A DNA stretch of 64,000 nucleotides from Janibacter alkaliphilus (GTDB lineage: Bacteria > Actinomycetota > Actinomycetes > Actinomycetales > Dermatophilaceae). The position numbers and the translations under genes were made by a program. A model generated the notes under the pieces. It had not been told where the DNA came from. It was given only the letters and a program-made list of their open reading frames with translations, and did no database searches. This document shows, piece by piece, positions 26,534 to 35,313 of the stretch (within the stretch, counting starts at the first letter, position 1; each line of letters starts with the position of its first letter). The DNA is taken from the NCBI RefSeq assembly GCF_013408565.1, contig NZ_JACBZX010000001.1:2418001-2482000 (forward strand), written 5' to 3'.

Positions 26534-27534
26534 CCCCGGCCCGCACCGGCAGCACCGCGATCGGCATCGACATCGGCGGGACCAAGGTCTCCGGCGGGGT
26601 GGTCGACGCCGGCGGTCGGATCCGGGTACGCACCCGACGGGACACCCCGGACCGCTCGCACACCCCCGCGGTGGTCGAGGACACCATCGTCGAGGTCGTC
26701 GACGACCTCCTCGGCCAGGCCGTCGACGCCGGGCTGCCGGCGCCGCAGAGCGTCGGGGTCGGCGCCGCCGGCTTCGTCGCCGCGGACCGCGCCACTGTCG
26801 TCTTCGCCCCGCACCTCTCCTGGCGCAACGAGCCGCTGCGGCAGTCGCTGGGGGAGCGGGTGGACCTGCCGATCACCATCGACAACGACGCCAACGCCGC
26901 GCTGTGGGCCGAGCACCGCTTCGGGGCCGCGCGCGACGTCACCCACGCGGTGATGATCACCCTGGGCACCGGCATCGGCGGGGCGGTGCTCATCGAGGGC
27001 CACCTGCTGCGCGGGCGCTACGGGATCGCCGGCGAGTTCGGGCACATGCAGGTCGTCCCCGGCGGCCAGCGCTGCGAGTGCGGCAACCGGGGCTGCTGGG
27101 AGCAGTACTCCTCGGGCAACGCGCTGGTCCGCGAGGCCCGCACCCTGGCGCTGGCGAACTCGCCGATGGCCACCGACCTGCTGGCCCGCGTCGGTGGCGA
27201 CCTCGGGCAGCTCACCGGGCCGATGATCACCGACGCCGCGCGCTCCGGCGACCCCATCGCCCGCGAGCTGCTCGGCGAGATCGGGCACTGGCTCGGGGTC
27301 GGCATCGCCAACCTCGCCGCCGCCATCGACCCGGAGGTCTTCGTCATCGGCGGCGGCGTCAGCGCGGCCGGCGACATGCTCCTGGGCCCCGCACAGGACA
27401 CCTTCGCCCGGCAGCTGACCGGCCGCGGCTACCGCCCGGCGGCCCGGATCGTCGAGGCGACGCTGGGCCCGGACGCCGGTCTCGTCGGGGCGGCCACCCT
27501 CGGCGCCGAGTCGGTCCGGGAGGTCGCCTCGTGA
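26530..27534 (+). CDS. ROK-family sugar kinase, probable glucokinase (copy 2)
   Basis: A second ROK kinase of 334 residues, with GIDIGGTKVSGGVV, DNDANAALWAEH, LGTGIGGA and the zinc motif CECGNRGCWE. It is clearly related to copy 1 but differs in most non-motif positions, so the pair is an old duplication rather than a recent one. It starts with GTG overlapping the copy 1 stop (GTGA). Different sugar preference from copy 1 is possible but cannot be read from the sequence. Confidence 0.88.
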   Translation: MTPARTGSTAIGIDIGGTKVSGGVVDAGGRIRVRTRRDTPDRSHTPAVVEDTIVEVVDDLLGQAVDAGLPAPQSVGVGAAGFVAADRATVVFAPHLSWRNEPLRQSLGERVDLPITIDNDANAALWAEHRFGAARDVTHAVMITLGTGIGGAVLIEGHLLRGRYGIAGEFGHMQVVPGGQRCECGNRGCWEQYSSGNALVREARTLALANSPMATDLLARVGGDLGQLTGPMITDAARSGDPIARELLGEIGHWLGVGIANLAAAIDPEVFVIGGGVSAAGDMLLGPAQDTFARQLTGRGYRPAARIVEATLGPDAGLVGAATLGAESVREVAS

Positions 27535-28193
27535 GCCTGCGGGTGGTCAGCTACAACGTGCGGGCCCTGCAGGACGACGTCTCCGCGCTGGCGCGCACCG
27601 TCCGGGCCCTCGACCCCGACGTGCTCTGCCTGCAGGAGGCCCCGTACGTCGGTCCGGTGGGGCACCGGATCGCCGCCTTCGCCGAGCGCTGCCACCTGGT
27701 GTGGTCCGGCCGGGAGCAGCGGGCCGGCCAGACGACGCTGCTGACCAGCCTGCGCACCCAGGTGCGCCAGGTGCGCCACCACCAGCTGCCCACGAGCAGC
27801 CTGCGCGACCGACGGGGGACGGCGATCGCGCAGGTCGCCCTCGTCGGCGGTCCGGAGATCACCGTCGCGAGCGTCCACCTGGGCCTGCAGCCGCAGCAGC
27901 GCACCGAGCACGCCCGGCGCATCCTCGAGCTGCTCGGCCCGGGGCCCGCGGTGGTCGCCGGAGACCTCAACGAGGAGAGCGACGGCCCCGCCTGGCAGCT
28001 GCTGGCGCAGCGGCTGGCCCCGGTGAGCCCGGTGCAGCCCACCTTCCCGGCCGCCACCCCGCGCCGCTCGCTGGACGTGGTGATGGCCACCGCCGACCTG
28101 CCGGCCGGTCCGCACGACGCGGTGCCGCTGGTCGAGGAGGACCTCGTCGCGGGCACCGACCACCTGCCGGTGTGGGCCGACCTGACCTGGTGA
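27531..28193 (+). CDS. Endonuclease/exonuclease/phosphatase family protein
   Basis: The 220-residue protein has the EEP metal and catalytic motifs: YNVRAL, CLQEAP with the metal-binding Glu, SVHLGL, GDLNEES and the C-terminal TDHLPVWADL. It has no signal peptide, so it is probably cytoplasmic. The substrate (DNA, nucleotide or phospholipid head group) is not evident. A GTG start overlaps the ROK stop by four bases (GTGA), closing the six-gene operon that starts at 23836. Confidence 0.85.
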   Translation: MSLRVVSYNVRALQDDVSALARTVRALDPDVLCLQEAPYVGPVGHRIAAFAERCHLVWSGREQRAGQTTLLTSLRTQVRQVRHHQLPTSSLRDRRGTAIAQVALVGGPEITVASVHLGLQPQQRTEHARRILELLGPGPAVVAGDLNEESDGPAWQLLAQRLAPVSPVQPTFPAATPRRSLDVVMATADLPAGPHDAVPLVEEDLVAGTDHLPVWADLTW

Positions 28194-28219
28194 GGTGAGG
28201 TGCCGGGACGCCCCGCGGC

Positions 28220-28840
28220 TCAGACCCGGGCGCCCTGGTCGGGATCGTCGTCGCGGGTCGACGGCTGCCGCAGCACGAGGCAGACGAAGCCGCCGACCGC
28301 CAGGCCGATGCCGACCGCCGGCGCCCAGCCGCCCCAGCCCGGCTGCAGCACCGCCAGCACAAGCAGCAGCGCGGGTCCCAGCACCAGGCCCCCGAGCGCG
28401 CCCCAGAAGAGCCGGTCGGCGAAGGGGGGCAGCGGCTGGGTGGGCGGCGGCTCGAAGGGCACCTCGTCGTCGTCCGGCGGCTCCGCGGCGTCGTCGTGCA
28501 GCAGGTCGGTGACCGAGCCGCCGGTGCCGCCGCGCCACACCGGGATGACCGTCGGCTCGTCGCGCGGCGGGCTACCACCCGCCTCCCTCGGGTCACCCTC
28601 GGGAGGCGCGCTCCACGGGTCGGAAGCGCTGTCCGCGCTCGCACCTGCCGTCCCCTCGCCCGGCGGCCGGGTCGGGTCCTCGCGCACCTCGTCCGGCCCG
28701 GCAGGCCCCTGGTCCCACCCGGCGACGATCTCGGCGAAGGCGGCATCCACCTCGGCGTCGGAGCGCTCCCGTGGAGCCTCGCCCTCGGACCCCCGGTCCT
28801 CGGTGCCCGGCTCCTCCGGGCGCTCGCGGTCCTCGGCCAT
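28220..28840 (-). CDS. Membrane protein with acidic N-terminal domain
   Basis: The 206-residue protein begins with about 140 residues rich in Glu, Asp and Pro, then has two transmembrane helices (FWGALGGLVLGPALLLVLAV and AVGIGLAVGGFVCLVL) and a short charged tail. No enzyme motif is visible. The ATG has GAGGGA upstream; the frame extends to 28951 but that would cross the divergent promoter. It converges with the operon ending at 28193. The function is unknown. Confidence 0.65.
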   Translation of the reverse strand: MAEDRERPEEPGTEDRGSEGEAPRERSDAEVDAAFAEIVAGWDQGPAGPDEVREDPTRPPGEGTAGASADSASDPWSAPPEGDPREAGGSPPRDEPTVIPVWRGGTGGSVTDLLHDDAAEPPDDDEVPFEPPPTQPLPPFADRLFWGALGGLVLGPALLLVLAVLQPGWGGWAPAVGIGLAVGGFVCLVLRQPSTRDDDPDQGARV

Positions 28841-28930
28841 CTGATCCCTCGTGCTCGACCCCCGTGGGGGTGCTGGGTGCGGTGCTGGCAGCAATCCTCG
28901 CACGGGCAGCCGCGGCGGTGGTCGGTGTCG

Positions 28931-28936
28931 TAGAGT
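28931..28936 (+). promoter_or_regulatory. Probable -10 box of acyltransferase-MacSR operon
   Basis: TAGAGT lies 31 bases before the GTG at 28968, giving a leader of about 25 bases that holds AAGGAGG. Confidence 0.45.
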
Positions 28937-28967
28937 GCGAGCGACCGACAAGGAGGTGACGGGCCCG

Positions 28968-29849
28968 GTGCTCTACTGGTTCCTCAAGCGGGTGGTCCTG
29001 GGCCCGTTGCTGGGGGTCCTCTTCCGCCCGTGGGTGGAGGGCAAGGACCACGTGCCCGACGACGGTGCGGCCATCCTGGCCAGCAACCATCTCTCCTTCT
29101 CGGACTCGATCTTCCTGCCGTACGTGCTGGACCGCCGGGTGACCTTCCTCGCCAAGGCCGACTACTTCACCGGCACCGGGGTCAAGGGGCGGGCGACCGC
29201 CTTCTTCTTCCGGGCCGTCGGGCAGCTGCCGATCGACCGCTCCGGCGGCAAGGCCAGCGAGGCCGCGCTGCGCTCGGGGCTGCGGGTGCTCGACCGCGGC
29301 GAGCTGCTCGGGCTCTACCCGGAGGGCACCCGCTCCCCGGACTCGCGGCTCTACCGCGGCCGCACAGGGGTCGCCCGGATGGCGCTGGAGGCCGGCGTGC
29401 CGGTGATCCCGGTGGCCATGATCGACACCGACAAGGCCCAGCCGACCGGGCAGGTCATCCCGAACATCCGCCGGGTCGGGGTGAAGATCGGCCGCCCTCT
29501 CGACTTCTCCCGCTACGAGGGGATGGAGGGCGACCGCTTCGTGCTGCGCTCCATCACCGACGAGATCATGTACGAGCTCATGCAGCTCTCCGAGCAGGAG
29601 TACGTCGACATGTACGCCACCTCGATGAAGGATCGGCTCGTCGACCGTGCCCGCCGTCGGGCGAAGGGGTTGCAGGAGGCAGCCAAGCCGGGTCGGGCCG
29701 TCAGCGAGCTCGAGGAGGCTCTCGACGAGGCGGAGGGAGCCGGCCGTCGTCGCTCCGGCGCTGCGCCGTCGGCAGCGGCCGGCATGCCGGCCGAGACCGG
29801 TGCACCCGCCGAGACCGACGCCTGGGCCGAGGAGAAGGACGCCCTGTAG
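28968..29849 (+). CDS. 1-acyl-glycerol-3-phosphate acyltransferase (PlsC-like)
   Basis: The 293-residue protein has the acyltransferase motifs NHLSFSD (NHxxxxD, near residue 39), the glycine/Arg block and EGTRSPD. It transfers acyl chains to lysophosphatidic acid or, as suggested for the Rv2182c group, to glycolipid precursors. The GTG at 28968 (VLYWFLKRVVLGP) matches the start of that family and has AAGGAGG at a good distance; the GTG at 28956 overlaps the ribosome-binding site. The C-terminal 50 residues are a Glu/Ala-rich tail. It heads an operon with macS and macR. Confidence 0.88.
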   Translation: MLYWFLKRVVLGPLLGVLFRPWVEGKDHVPDDGAAILASNHLSFSDSIFLPYVLDRRVTFLAKADYFTGTGVKGRATAFFFRAVGQLPIDRSGGKASEAALRSGLRVLDRGELLGLYPEGTRSPDSRLYRGRTGVARMALEAGVPVIPVAMIDTDKAQPTGQVIPNIRRVGVKIGRPLDFSRYEGMEGDRFVLRSITDEIMYELMQLSEQEYVDMYATSMKDRLVDRARRRAKGLQEAAKPGRAVSELEEALDEAEGAGRRRSGAAPSAAAGMPAETGAPAETDAWAEEKDAL

Positions 29850-29872
29850 TCCGGGCACGGGATGGGGCGAGG

Positions 29873-31057
29873 ATGAGCGCAGGGCCGGAGGTCACCGGGC
29901 GGCAGTACCACCCCTCGCCGCTCATCGACAGCGCCGGCGGCCGCGGGCTGGCCATCTACCGCCTGCTCGCCCTGGCCTACGCGCTGGCCCTGCTGGTCAG
30001 CCACGGCGAGCACGTGCAGCGCTGGTGGGTCGCGCTGGGCTACCTCGGGGTGCTGCTCGTGTGGTCGCTGGTCGCCCCGCTGCTGCCCCGGGCGACCGTG
30101 CTCGCGGTGGTCGCCGAGCTCGCCCTCGCGGTCACCGGCATCTTCCTCACCAACGTCGTCTACGAGCCGGCCCAGGTCAGCGCCGGCATCCAGACCGTGC
30201 CCGGGGTGTGGTCGGCCGCGCCGGTCTTCGCGGCGGCCCTGCTCGGCGGGGCCCGCGGCGGCATCGCCGGCGCGGCGGTCATCGCCACCGCCAACATCGT
30301 CCAGACGCAGAACCACTCGCCGCTGATGTGGCACAACATCGTGCTGCTCTTCATGCTCGGCGGGCTGGTCGGTCTGGCGGTGCAGCTGGCCCGGCAGAGC
30401 CAGGTGCGCCTGGAGGCGGCGCTGGCCGCCAGCGAGCGGCTGGCCGAGCGGGAGCGGATCGGCCGGGAGGTGCACGACGGGGTGCTGCAGGCCCTGGCCC
30501 TGATCAACCGGCGCGGACGCGACCTCGGTGGGGAGGCCGGCGACCTGGCCGACCTGGCCGCCGAGCAGGAGCGCAGCCTGCGGGCGCTGATCACCCGCTT
30601 CGAGCCCGCCTCGGGCGCCGCCGCCAGCCGGGACGGCAGCGGGCCGGGCCGCGCCGACCTCGCCGCGCTGCTGGTGCGCCACCGCAGCGCCCAGGTCGAG
30701 GTGGTGCTGCCGGCCGGCCCGCTGGTGCTGCCCACCCAGGTCGCCACCGAGCTGGACGCGGCCGTCGGTGCCGCCCTGGACAACGTGGAGCGGCACGCCG
30801 GCGCCGACGCCCACGCCTGGGTGCTGGTGGACGCCGACGACGAGCGGGTGGAGGTCGTCATCCGGGACGACGGCACCGGGATGGACGAGGGCCGCCTCGT
30901 CGAGGCCGCCGAGGAGGGGCGCCTGGGCGCCAGCAGCTCGATCCGCGGCCGGATGCACGACCTCGGCGGCGAGGCCGCCTGGCGGGCTCCCGCCACCGGC
31001 GGGTGCACCGTGACCCTCACCCTGCCGCGCCCCGAGGTGGCAGGCTCTGCCCCATGA
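29873..31057 (+). CDS. macS: MacS-type sensor histidine kinase
   Basis: The 394-residue kinase has about five transmembrane helices (residues about 30-185), then a dimerisation domain of the HisKA_3 type with the phosphorylated His201 in REVHDGVLQAL. The ATPase domain includes ALDNVERHA (N box), DDGTGMDEG (G1) and SSIRGRMHDLGG (G2). The membrane part matches the DUF5931/MacS family, paired with MacR in actinobacteria. The signal sensed is not known from sequence. A GGGGCGAGG precedes the ATG, and the stop overlaps the macR start. Confidence 0.85.
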   Translation: MSAGPEVTGRQYHPSPLIDSAGGRGLAIYRLLALAYALALLVSHGEHVQRWWVALGYLGVLLVWSLVAPLLPRATVLAVVAELALAVTGIFLTNVVYEPAQVSAGIQTVPGVWSAAPVFAAALLGGARGGIAGAAVIATANIVQTQNHSPLMWHNIVLLFMLGGLVGLAVQLARQSQVRLEAALAASERLAERERIGREVHDGVLQALALINRRGRDLGGEAGDLADLAAEQERSLRALITRFEPASGAAASRDGSGPGRADLAALLVRHRSAQVEVVLPAGPLVLPTQVATELDAAVGAALDNVERHAGADAHAWVLVDADDERVEVVIRDDGTGMDEGRLVEAAEEGRLGASSSIRGRMHDLGGEAAWRAPATGGCTVTLTLPRPEVAGSAP

Positions 31058-31755
31058 CCGACCCCAGCCTCACCGAGCCCGTGACCGCCGTCGAGGTGCT
31101 CGTCGCCGACGACCACCCGATGTGGCGCGACGCCCTGGTGCGCGACCTCGAGCAGGCCGGGCTGCGGGTGGTCGGGACCGCCGCCGACGGCCCGCAGGCG
31201 GTCGACCGGACCCGGGCCACCAGCCCGGACGTCCTCGTGCTCGACCTCAACCTGCCGCACCTGCGCGGCGACGAGGTGTGCCGGGCGATCGGTGACCTGC
31301 CCACCCGGGTGCTCATCCTCTCGGCCAGCGGCGAGGAGCAGGACGTCCTGGACGCGGTGAAGGCGGGCGCCAGCGGCTACCTCGTGAAGTCCGCCTCCGG
31401 CGAGGAGATCCGGGCCGCGGTGACCGCCACCGCGGCCGGCGAGGCCGTCTTCACCCCGGGCCTGGCCGGCCTGGTCCTCGGCGAGTTCCGGCAGATGCGC
31501 GCCCGCGCCGAGAGCGCCCCCGCCCCGGCCCAGGAGGAGCCGGTGCCCGAGCTGACCTCCCGGGAGACCGAGATCCTGCGGCTCGTGGCCACCGGGATGT
31601 CGGCGAAGGAGATCGCCGCCGACCTGGTCATCTCGCACCGCACCGTGCAGAACCACGTCCAGAACATCCTCGGCAAGCTGCACCTGCACAACCGGGTGGA
31701 GCTGACCCGCTTCGCCATCAGCCGAGGCCTGGACGGGAGCCAGGACCAGACCTGA
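31054..31755 (+). CDS. macR: MacR-type response regulator (NarL/LuxR class)
   Basis: The 233-residue regulator has a receiver with Asp64 in DVLVLDLNLP, Lys of LVKSAS, and a C-terminal LuxR HTH from LTSRETEILRLVATGMSAKE to VQNHVQNILGKL (about 167-205). Overlap with macS (ATGA) shows they are partners. MacR homologues in streptomycetes control genes for membrane and cell-wall proteins; its targets here are unknown. Confidence 0.88.
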   Translation: MTDPSLTEPVTAVEVLVADDHPMWRDALVRDLEQAGLRVVGTAADGPQAVDRTRATSPDVLVLDLNLPHLRGDEVCRAIGDLPTRVLILSASGEEQDVLDAVKAGASGYLVKSASGEEIRAAVTATAAGEAVFTPGLAGLVLGEFRQMRARAESAPAPAQEEPVPELTSRETEILRLVATGMSAKEIAADLVISHRTVQNHVQNILGKLHLHNRVELTRFAISRGLDGSQDQT

Positions 31756-31849
31756 TCGCCGGGGGTCGCCGCCGTCGCTCTCTGCCGTCGTTCACCACCG
31801 TGGTGAGCCGCCCTCCGGACACCGGTTCGTCGCCCCGTCCGCCGGGCCC

Positions 31850-31855
31850 TATCCT
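31850..31855 (+). promoter_or_regulatory. -10 box of aroG, leaderless type
   Basis: TATCCT ends six bases before the GTG at 31862 and there is no Shine-Dalgarno sequence. Confidence 0.5.
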
Positions 31856-31861
31856 TGTGCG

Positions 31862-33244
31862 GTGACCACCGCAGCACCCCTGGACACCCCGGAGACCCTC
31901 ACCGGGCTCGACCCGGCCACCGTGGCCGAGCAGCTCGGCGCCGACCGGCCCGCCGCCCAGCAGCCCACCTGGCCCGACAGCGACGCGCTCGACAGCGCGG
32001 TGAGCACGCTGCGCGCGATGCCGCCGCTGGTCTTCGCCGGGGAGTGCGACGACCTGCGCGACCGGATGGCCGCCGCCTCGGTCGGCGAGGCCTTCGTCCT
32101 GCAGGGCGGGGACTGCGCCGAGACCTTCGTCGACGCCACCGCGGACAACATCCGCGACCGGGTCAAGACCGTCCTGCAGATGTCCGCCGTGCTCACCTAC
32201 GGCGCCGGCATGCCGGTGGTGAAGATGGGCCGGATGGCCGGCCAGTTCGCCAAGCCGCGCTCCAAGGACACCGAGACCCGCGACGAGGTCACCCTGCCGG
32301 CCTACCGCGGCGACATGGTCAACGACTTCGCCTTCACCGAGCAGGCCCGGCGCCCGGACCCGCAGCGCCTGGTCAACGGCTACCACGCCAGCGCCGCCAC
32401 GCTGAACCTCGTCCGCGCCTTCACCCAGGGCGGCTTCGCCGACCTGCGGCGGGTGCACGACTGGAACCGTGGCTTCGTCTCCAACGCGGCCAACCAGCGC
32501 TACGAGGGCCTGGCCCGGGACATCGACAAGGCGATGCGCTTCATGGCGGCCTGCGGCGTCGACTTCGAGGCGATGCGGGCGACCGAGTTCTGGTCGGCGC
32601 ACGAGGCGCTGCTGCTGGACTACGAGCGCCCGATGACCCGGATCGACTCGCGCACCGGCGACCTCTACGACACCTCCGGCCACTTCCTGTGGGTGGGCGA
32701 GCGGACCCGGCAGCTGGACGGGGCGCACCTCGAGTTCGTCAGCCGGGTGCGCAACCCGATCGGGATGAAGGTCTCCGACAAGGCCGACCCCGACGAGCTG
32801 CTGCGGGTCATCGACAAGCTGGACCCGCACCGCGAGCCCGGCCGGCTGACCTTCATCACCCGGATGGGCGCGGGCACGATCCGCGAGGCGCTGCCGCCGA
32901 TCATCGAGCGGGTGCGCGACTCCGGCGCGATCGTCACCTGGATCTGCGACCCGATGCACGGCAACACCTTCGAGTCGGCCTCCGGCTTCAAGACCCGGGC
33001 CTTCGACGACGTCGTCGACGAGGTGCGCGGCTTCTTCGAGGTGCACCGGCAGCTGGGCACCGTCCCCGGCGGGCTGCACGTCGAGCTCACCGGCACCGAC
33101 GTCACCGAGTGCCTCGGCGGCGCGGAGCGGATCCTCGACGAGGACCTCAACAAGCGCTACGAGAGCGTCTGCGACCCGCGGCTGAACCACCGGCAGAGCC
33201 TCGAGCTCGCCTTCCTCACCGCGGAGATGCTCGCCGAGCGCTGA
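31862..33244 (+). CDS. aroG: Class II DAHP synthase
   Basis: The 460-residue enzyme condenses phosphoenolpyruvate and erythrose 4-phosphate in the first step of aromatic amino-acid synthesis. It is the plant-like class II type, with FVLQGGDCAETF, KMGRMAGQFAKPRS and RMGAGTIREALPPII. The C-terminal half has DPMHGNTF and GGLHVELTGTDVTECLGG. Length and motifs fit Rv2178c. The start is fixed by the -10 box. Confidence 0.96.
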   Translation: MTTAAPLDTPETLTGLDPATVAEQLGADRPAAQQPTWPDSDALDSAVSTLRAMPPLVFAGECDDLRDRMAAASVGEAFVLQGGDCAETFVDATADNIRDRVKTVLQMSAVLTYGAGMPVVKMGRMAGQFAKPRSKDTETRDEVTLPAYRGDMVNDFAFTEQARRPDPQRLVNGYHASAATLNLVRAFTQGGFADLRRVHDWNRGFVSNAANQRYEGLARDIDKAMRFMAACGVDFEAMRATEFWSAHEALLLDYERPMTRIDSRTGDLYDTSGHFLWVGERTRQLDGAHLEFVSRVRNPIGMKVSDKADPDELLRVIDKLDPHREPGRLTFITRMGAGTIREALPPIIERVRDSGAIVTWICDPMHGNTFESASGFKTRAFDDVVDEVRGFFEVHRQLGTVPGGLHVELTGTDVTECLGGAERILDEDLNKRYESVCDPRLNHRQSLELAFLTAEMLAER

Positions 33245-33328
33245 GCGTCCGCCTCGGCACCTCGTCTCGACACCGCGCGCCTGGGCACCTCGCCACATCG
33301 CGGGTGGAGGTGACCTGACGCGCTGGGC

Positions 33329-35266
33329 TCAGACCACGAGGATGGTTACCGTGCTGCCCTTCGGAGCCGAGGTCCCGGCCTGCGGGTCGGCCGCGCGCAC
33401 CTCGTCGAGCACCCCGCCGAGGAAGGTCTGCACCTTGACCGTGAAGCCCGCCTTCTCCAGCTTGTCCGTGGCGGCCGCCTTGCTCAGCCCCTCGACCGAG
33501 GGCACGTCGACCATCTCGGGGCCCTTGGAGACGGTCAGCGTCACCGTGTCGCCGCGGTAGAGCTGGCCGGTGGCCGGGTCCTGGGTGGCCACGCTGCCCT
33601 TGGGCACCGAGGAGCTGAAGGCGTCGTCGGCGCGGGTGACCTCCAGCCCCAGGTCCTCCAGGGTCGCCGTGGCGTCGTCGAAGCCCTGGCCGGTGACGCT
33701 GGGCACGGTGATCGGCTCGGGACCCTTGCTGATGACGAGGTCGACCGCGTCGTCCCGGCGCAGCTCGACGCCGCTCTCCGGGTCGGAGGAGACGACCTGA
33801 CCGGTCGGCACCTCCTCGTCCCAGGCCTCGGTGACCTCGCCTACGGCGAGGTTGAGCTCGTCCAGGGCGCTGCCCGCCTGGTCCCGGGTGCGGCCGCTGA
33901 GGTCGGGCACGGCGTAGCGCTCGGGGCCCTTGGAGAAGGTCACCGCGATGTCGCTGCCCTTGCCGACCTCGCTGCCGGTGCCCGGCCGCGAGCCGATCGC
34001 CTCGCCGGCCGGCACCTGCTCGTCGAAGGCCTGGGTGGCGTTGAGGTCGAGGTCGCTCTCGGCGAGCCGGTCCTCCACGGCCGCCTGGTCCAGACCGGCC
34101 ACCTCCGGCACGGTCGTCCGTGAGCCGGGCCCGGCCAGGGCGTACCAGCCGCCGGCCGAGGCGAGCAGCAGCACGAGGGCGAGCAGCAAGGCCAGCAGGC
34201 GACGGCGTCGTACCCGGGCGCTGGTGCGTCCTGGCGGCTCCGACGGGCCGGTCGGCACCACCGCGGTCGACCCCTCGACGGTCGCCCCCTGAGCGGTCGA
34301 GCCGACGGCACCGGCCTCGGTGATCGCCCGGGTCGGGGTCGGTCGGGGGTGGGCCACGGTGGCCGCGCCCCGTGGTGCCGGGGCCGCCACCGCGGGCCGG
34401 CTGTCCAGCTCCTCGGGCGTGAGGTCGGCTCGCACCCGGCGCACCTGCTCCAGGTAGGCGCCGGCGTCCCGCGGGCGCTGGTCCGGGTCGATGGCGGTGG
34501 CCGCGGCGACCAGCTCGTCCAGCAGCGGGGAGAGCCCGGCGGAGCGGGAGGAGGGCGCCGGGACACCGCCGTGGACGTGCTGGAAGGCGACGTGGATCGG
34601 GGTCTCGCCGTCGATGGCCGTGGTGCCGGTGAGCAGCTCGAAGAGCAGCAGCCCGGCCGCGTAGACGTCGCTGCGCGGGTCGGCGACGCCGCGCTCCACC
34701 TGCTCGGGGGAGAGGTAAGAGACGGTGCCGAAGAGGACCCCCTCGTTGGCCGTCGTCGTCTGCGAGGTGACCGCCCGGGCCAGGCCGAAGTCGGCGACCT
34801 TCACCGGGCCGCGCTCGGGGATGAGGACGTTCTCGGGCTTGACGTCGCGGTGGATGTAGCCGGCCTCGTGGGCGGCGGCCAGCCCGGTGAGCACCGGCTC
34901 GAGGATGTCCAGGGCGGCGCGCGGGGTCAGCGCGCCCTCGTCGTCGACGACCTCGCGGGCGGTGCGCCCCTCGACGTGCTCCATGGCCAGGAAGACCAGG
35001 CCGTCGTGCTCGCCCTGGTCGTAGACCGGGACGACGTTGGGGTGGCTCAGCCGAGCCGCCGAGCGGGCCTCGCGGCGGAATCGGGCGACCAGCCGCTCGT
35101 CGCTGGTGAGGTCGGGGCGCATGACCTTGAGGGCGACCTCGCGCTCCAGGCGCAGGTCGGTGGCCAGCAGCACGCTGGCCATGCCGCCGTCGGCGATGTG
35201 CCGGAGCACGCGGTAGCGACCGTCGACGGTCTCGCCGACGAGCGGATGGGTCCCGGTCGCTGCCAC
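33329..35266 (-). CDS. pknL: PASTA-domain serine/threonine kinase (PknL-type)
   Basis: The 645-residue kinase has a cytoplasmic catalytic domain (about 13-270). Motifs are GGMASV (P-loop), Lys47, the catalytic HRDVKPEN (Asp141), the DFG (Asp159) and TVSYLSPEQ in the activation region. A Pro/Ala-rich linker and one transmembrane helix (LLALLLALVLLLASAGGWY) follow. The extracellular part has four PASTA repeats, each ending in SKGPE-like turns. It probably senses muropeptides. GTG at 35266 lies six bases after a -10 box; a TTG at 35272 overlaps that box. It corresponds to Rv2176. Confidence 0.94.
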   Translation of the reverse strand: MAATGTHPLVGETVDGRYRVLRHIADGGMASVLLATDLRLEREVALKVMRPDLTSDERLVARFRREARSAARLSHPNVVPVYDQGEHDGLVFLAMEHVEGRTAREVVDDEGALTPRAALDILEPVLTGLAAAHEAGYIHRDVKPENVLIPERGPVKVADFGLARAVTSQTTTANEGVLFGTVSYLSPEQVERGVADPRSDVYAAGLLLFELLTGTTAIDGETPIHVAFQHVHGGVPAPSSRSAGLSPLLDELVAAATAIDPDQRPRDAGAYLEQVRRVRADLTPEELDSRPAVAAPAPRGAATVAHPRPTPTRAITEAGAVGSTAQGATVEGSTAVVPTGPSEPPGRTSARVRRRRLLALLLALVLLLASAGGWYALAGPGSRTTVPEVAGLDQAAVEDRLAESDLDLNATQAFDEQVPAGEAIGSRPGTGSEVGKGSDIAVTFSKGPERYAVPDLSGRTRDQAGSALDELNLAVGEVTEAWDEEVPTGQVVSSDPESGVELRRDDAVDLVISKGPEPITVPSVTGQGFDDATATLEDLGLEVTRADDAFSSSVPKGSVATQDPATGQLYRGDTVTLTVSKGPEMVDVPSVEGLSKAAATDKLEKAGFTVKVQTFLGGVLDEVRAADPQAGTSAPKGSTVTILVV

Positions 35267-35272
35267 GCCCAA

Positions 35273-35278
35273 AGTCTA
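35273..35278 (-). promoter_or_regulatory. -10 box of pknL, leaderless type
   Basis: On the minus strand TAGACT ends six bases before the GTG at 35266, so the transcript probably starts at the start codon. Confidence 0.5.
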
Positions 35279-35313
35279 GTTTCGCCCCCTTCGTCCCCGG
35301 CCCGGCGCCCGGC

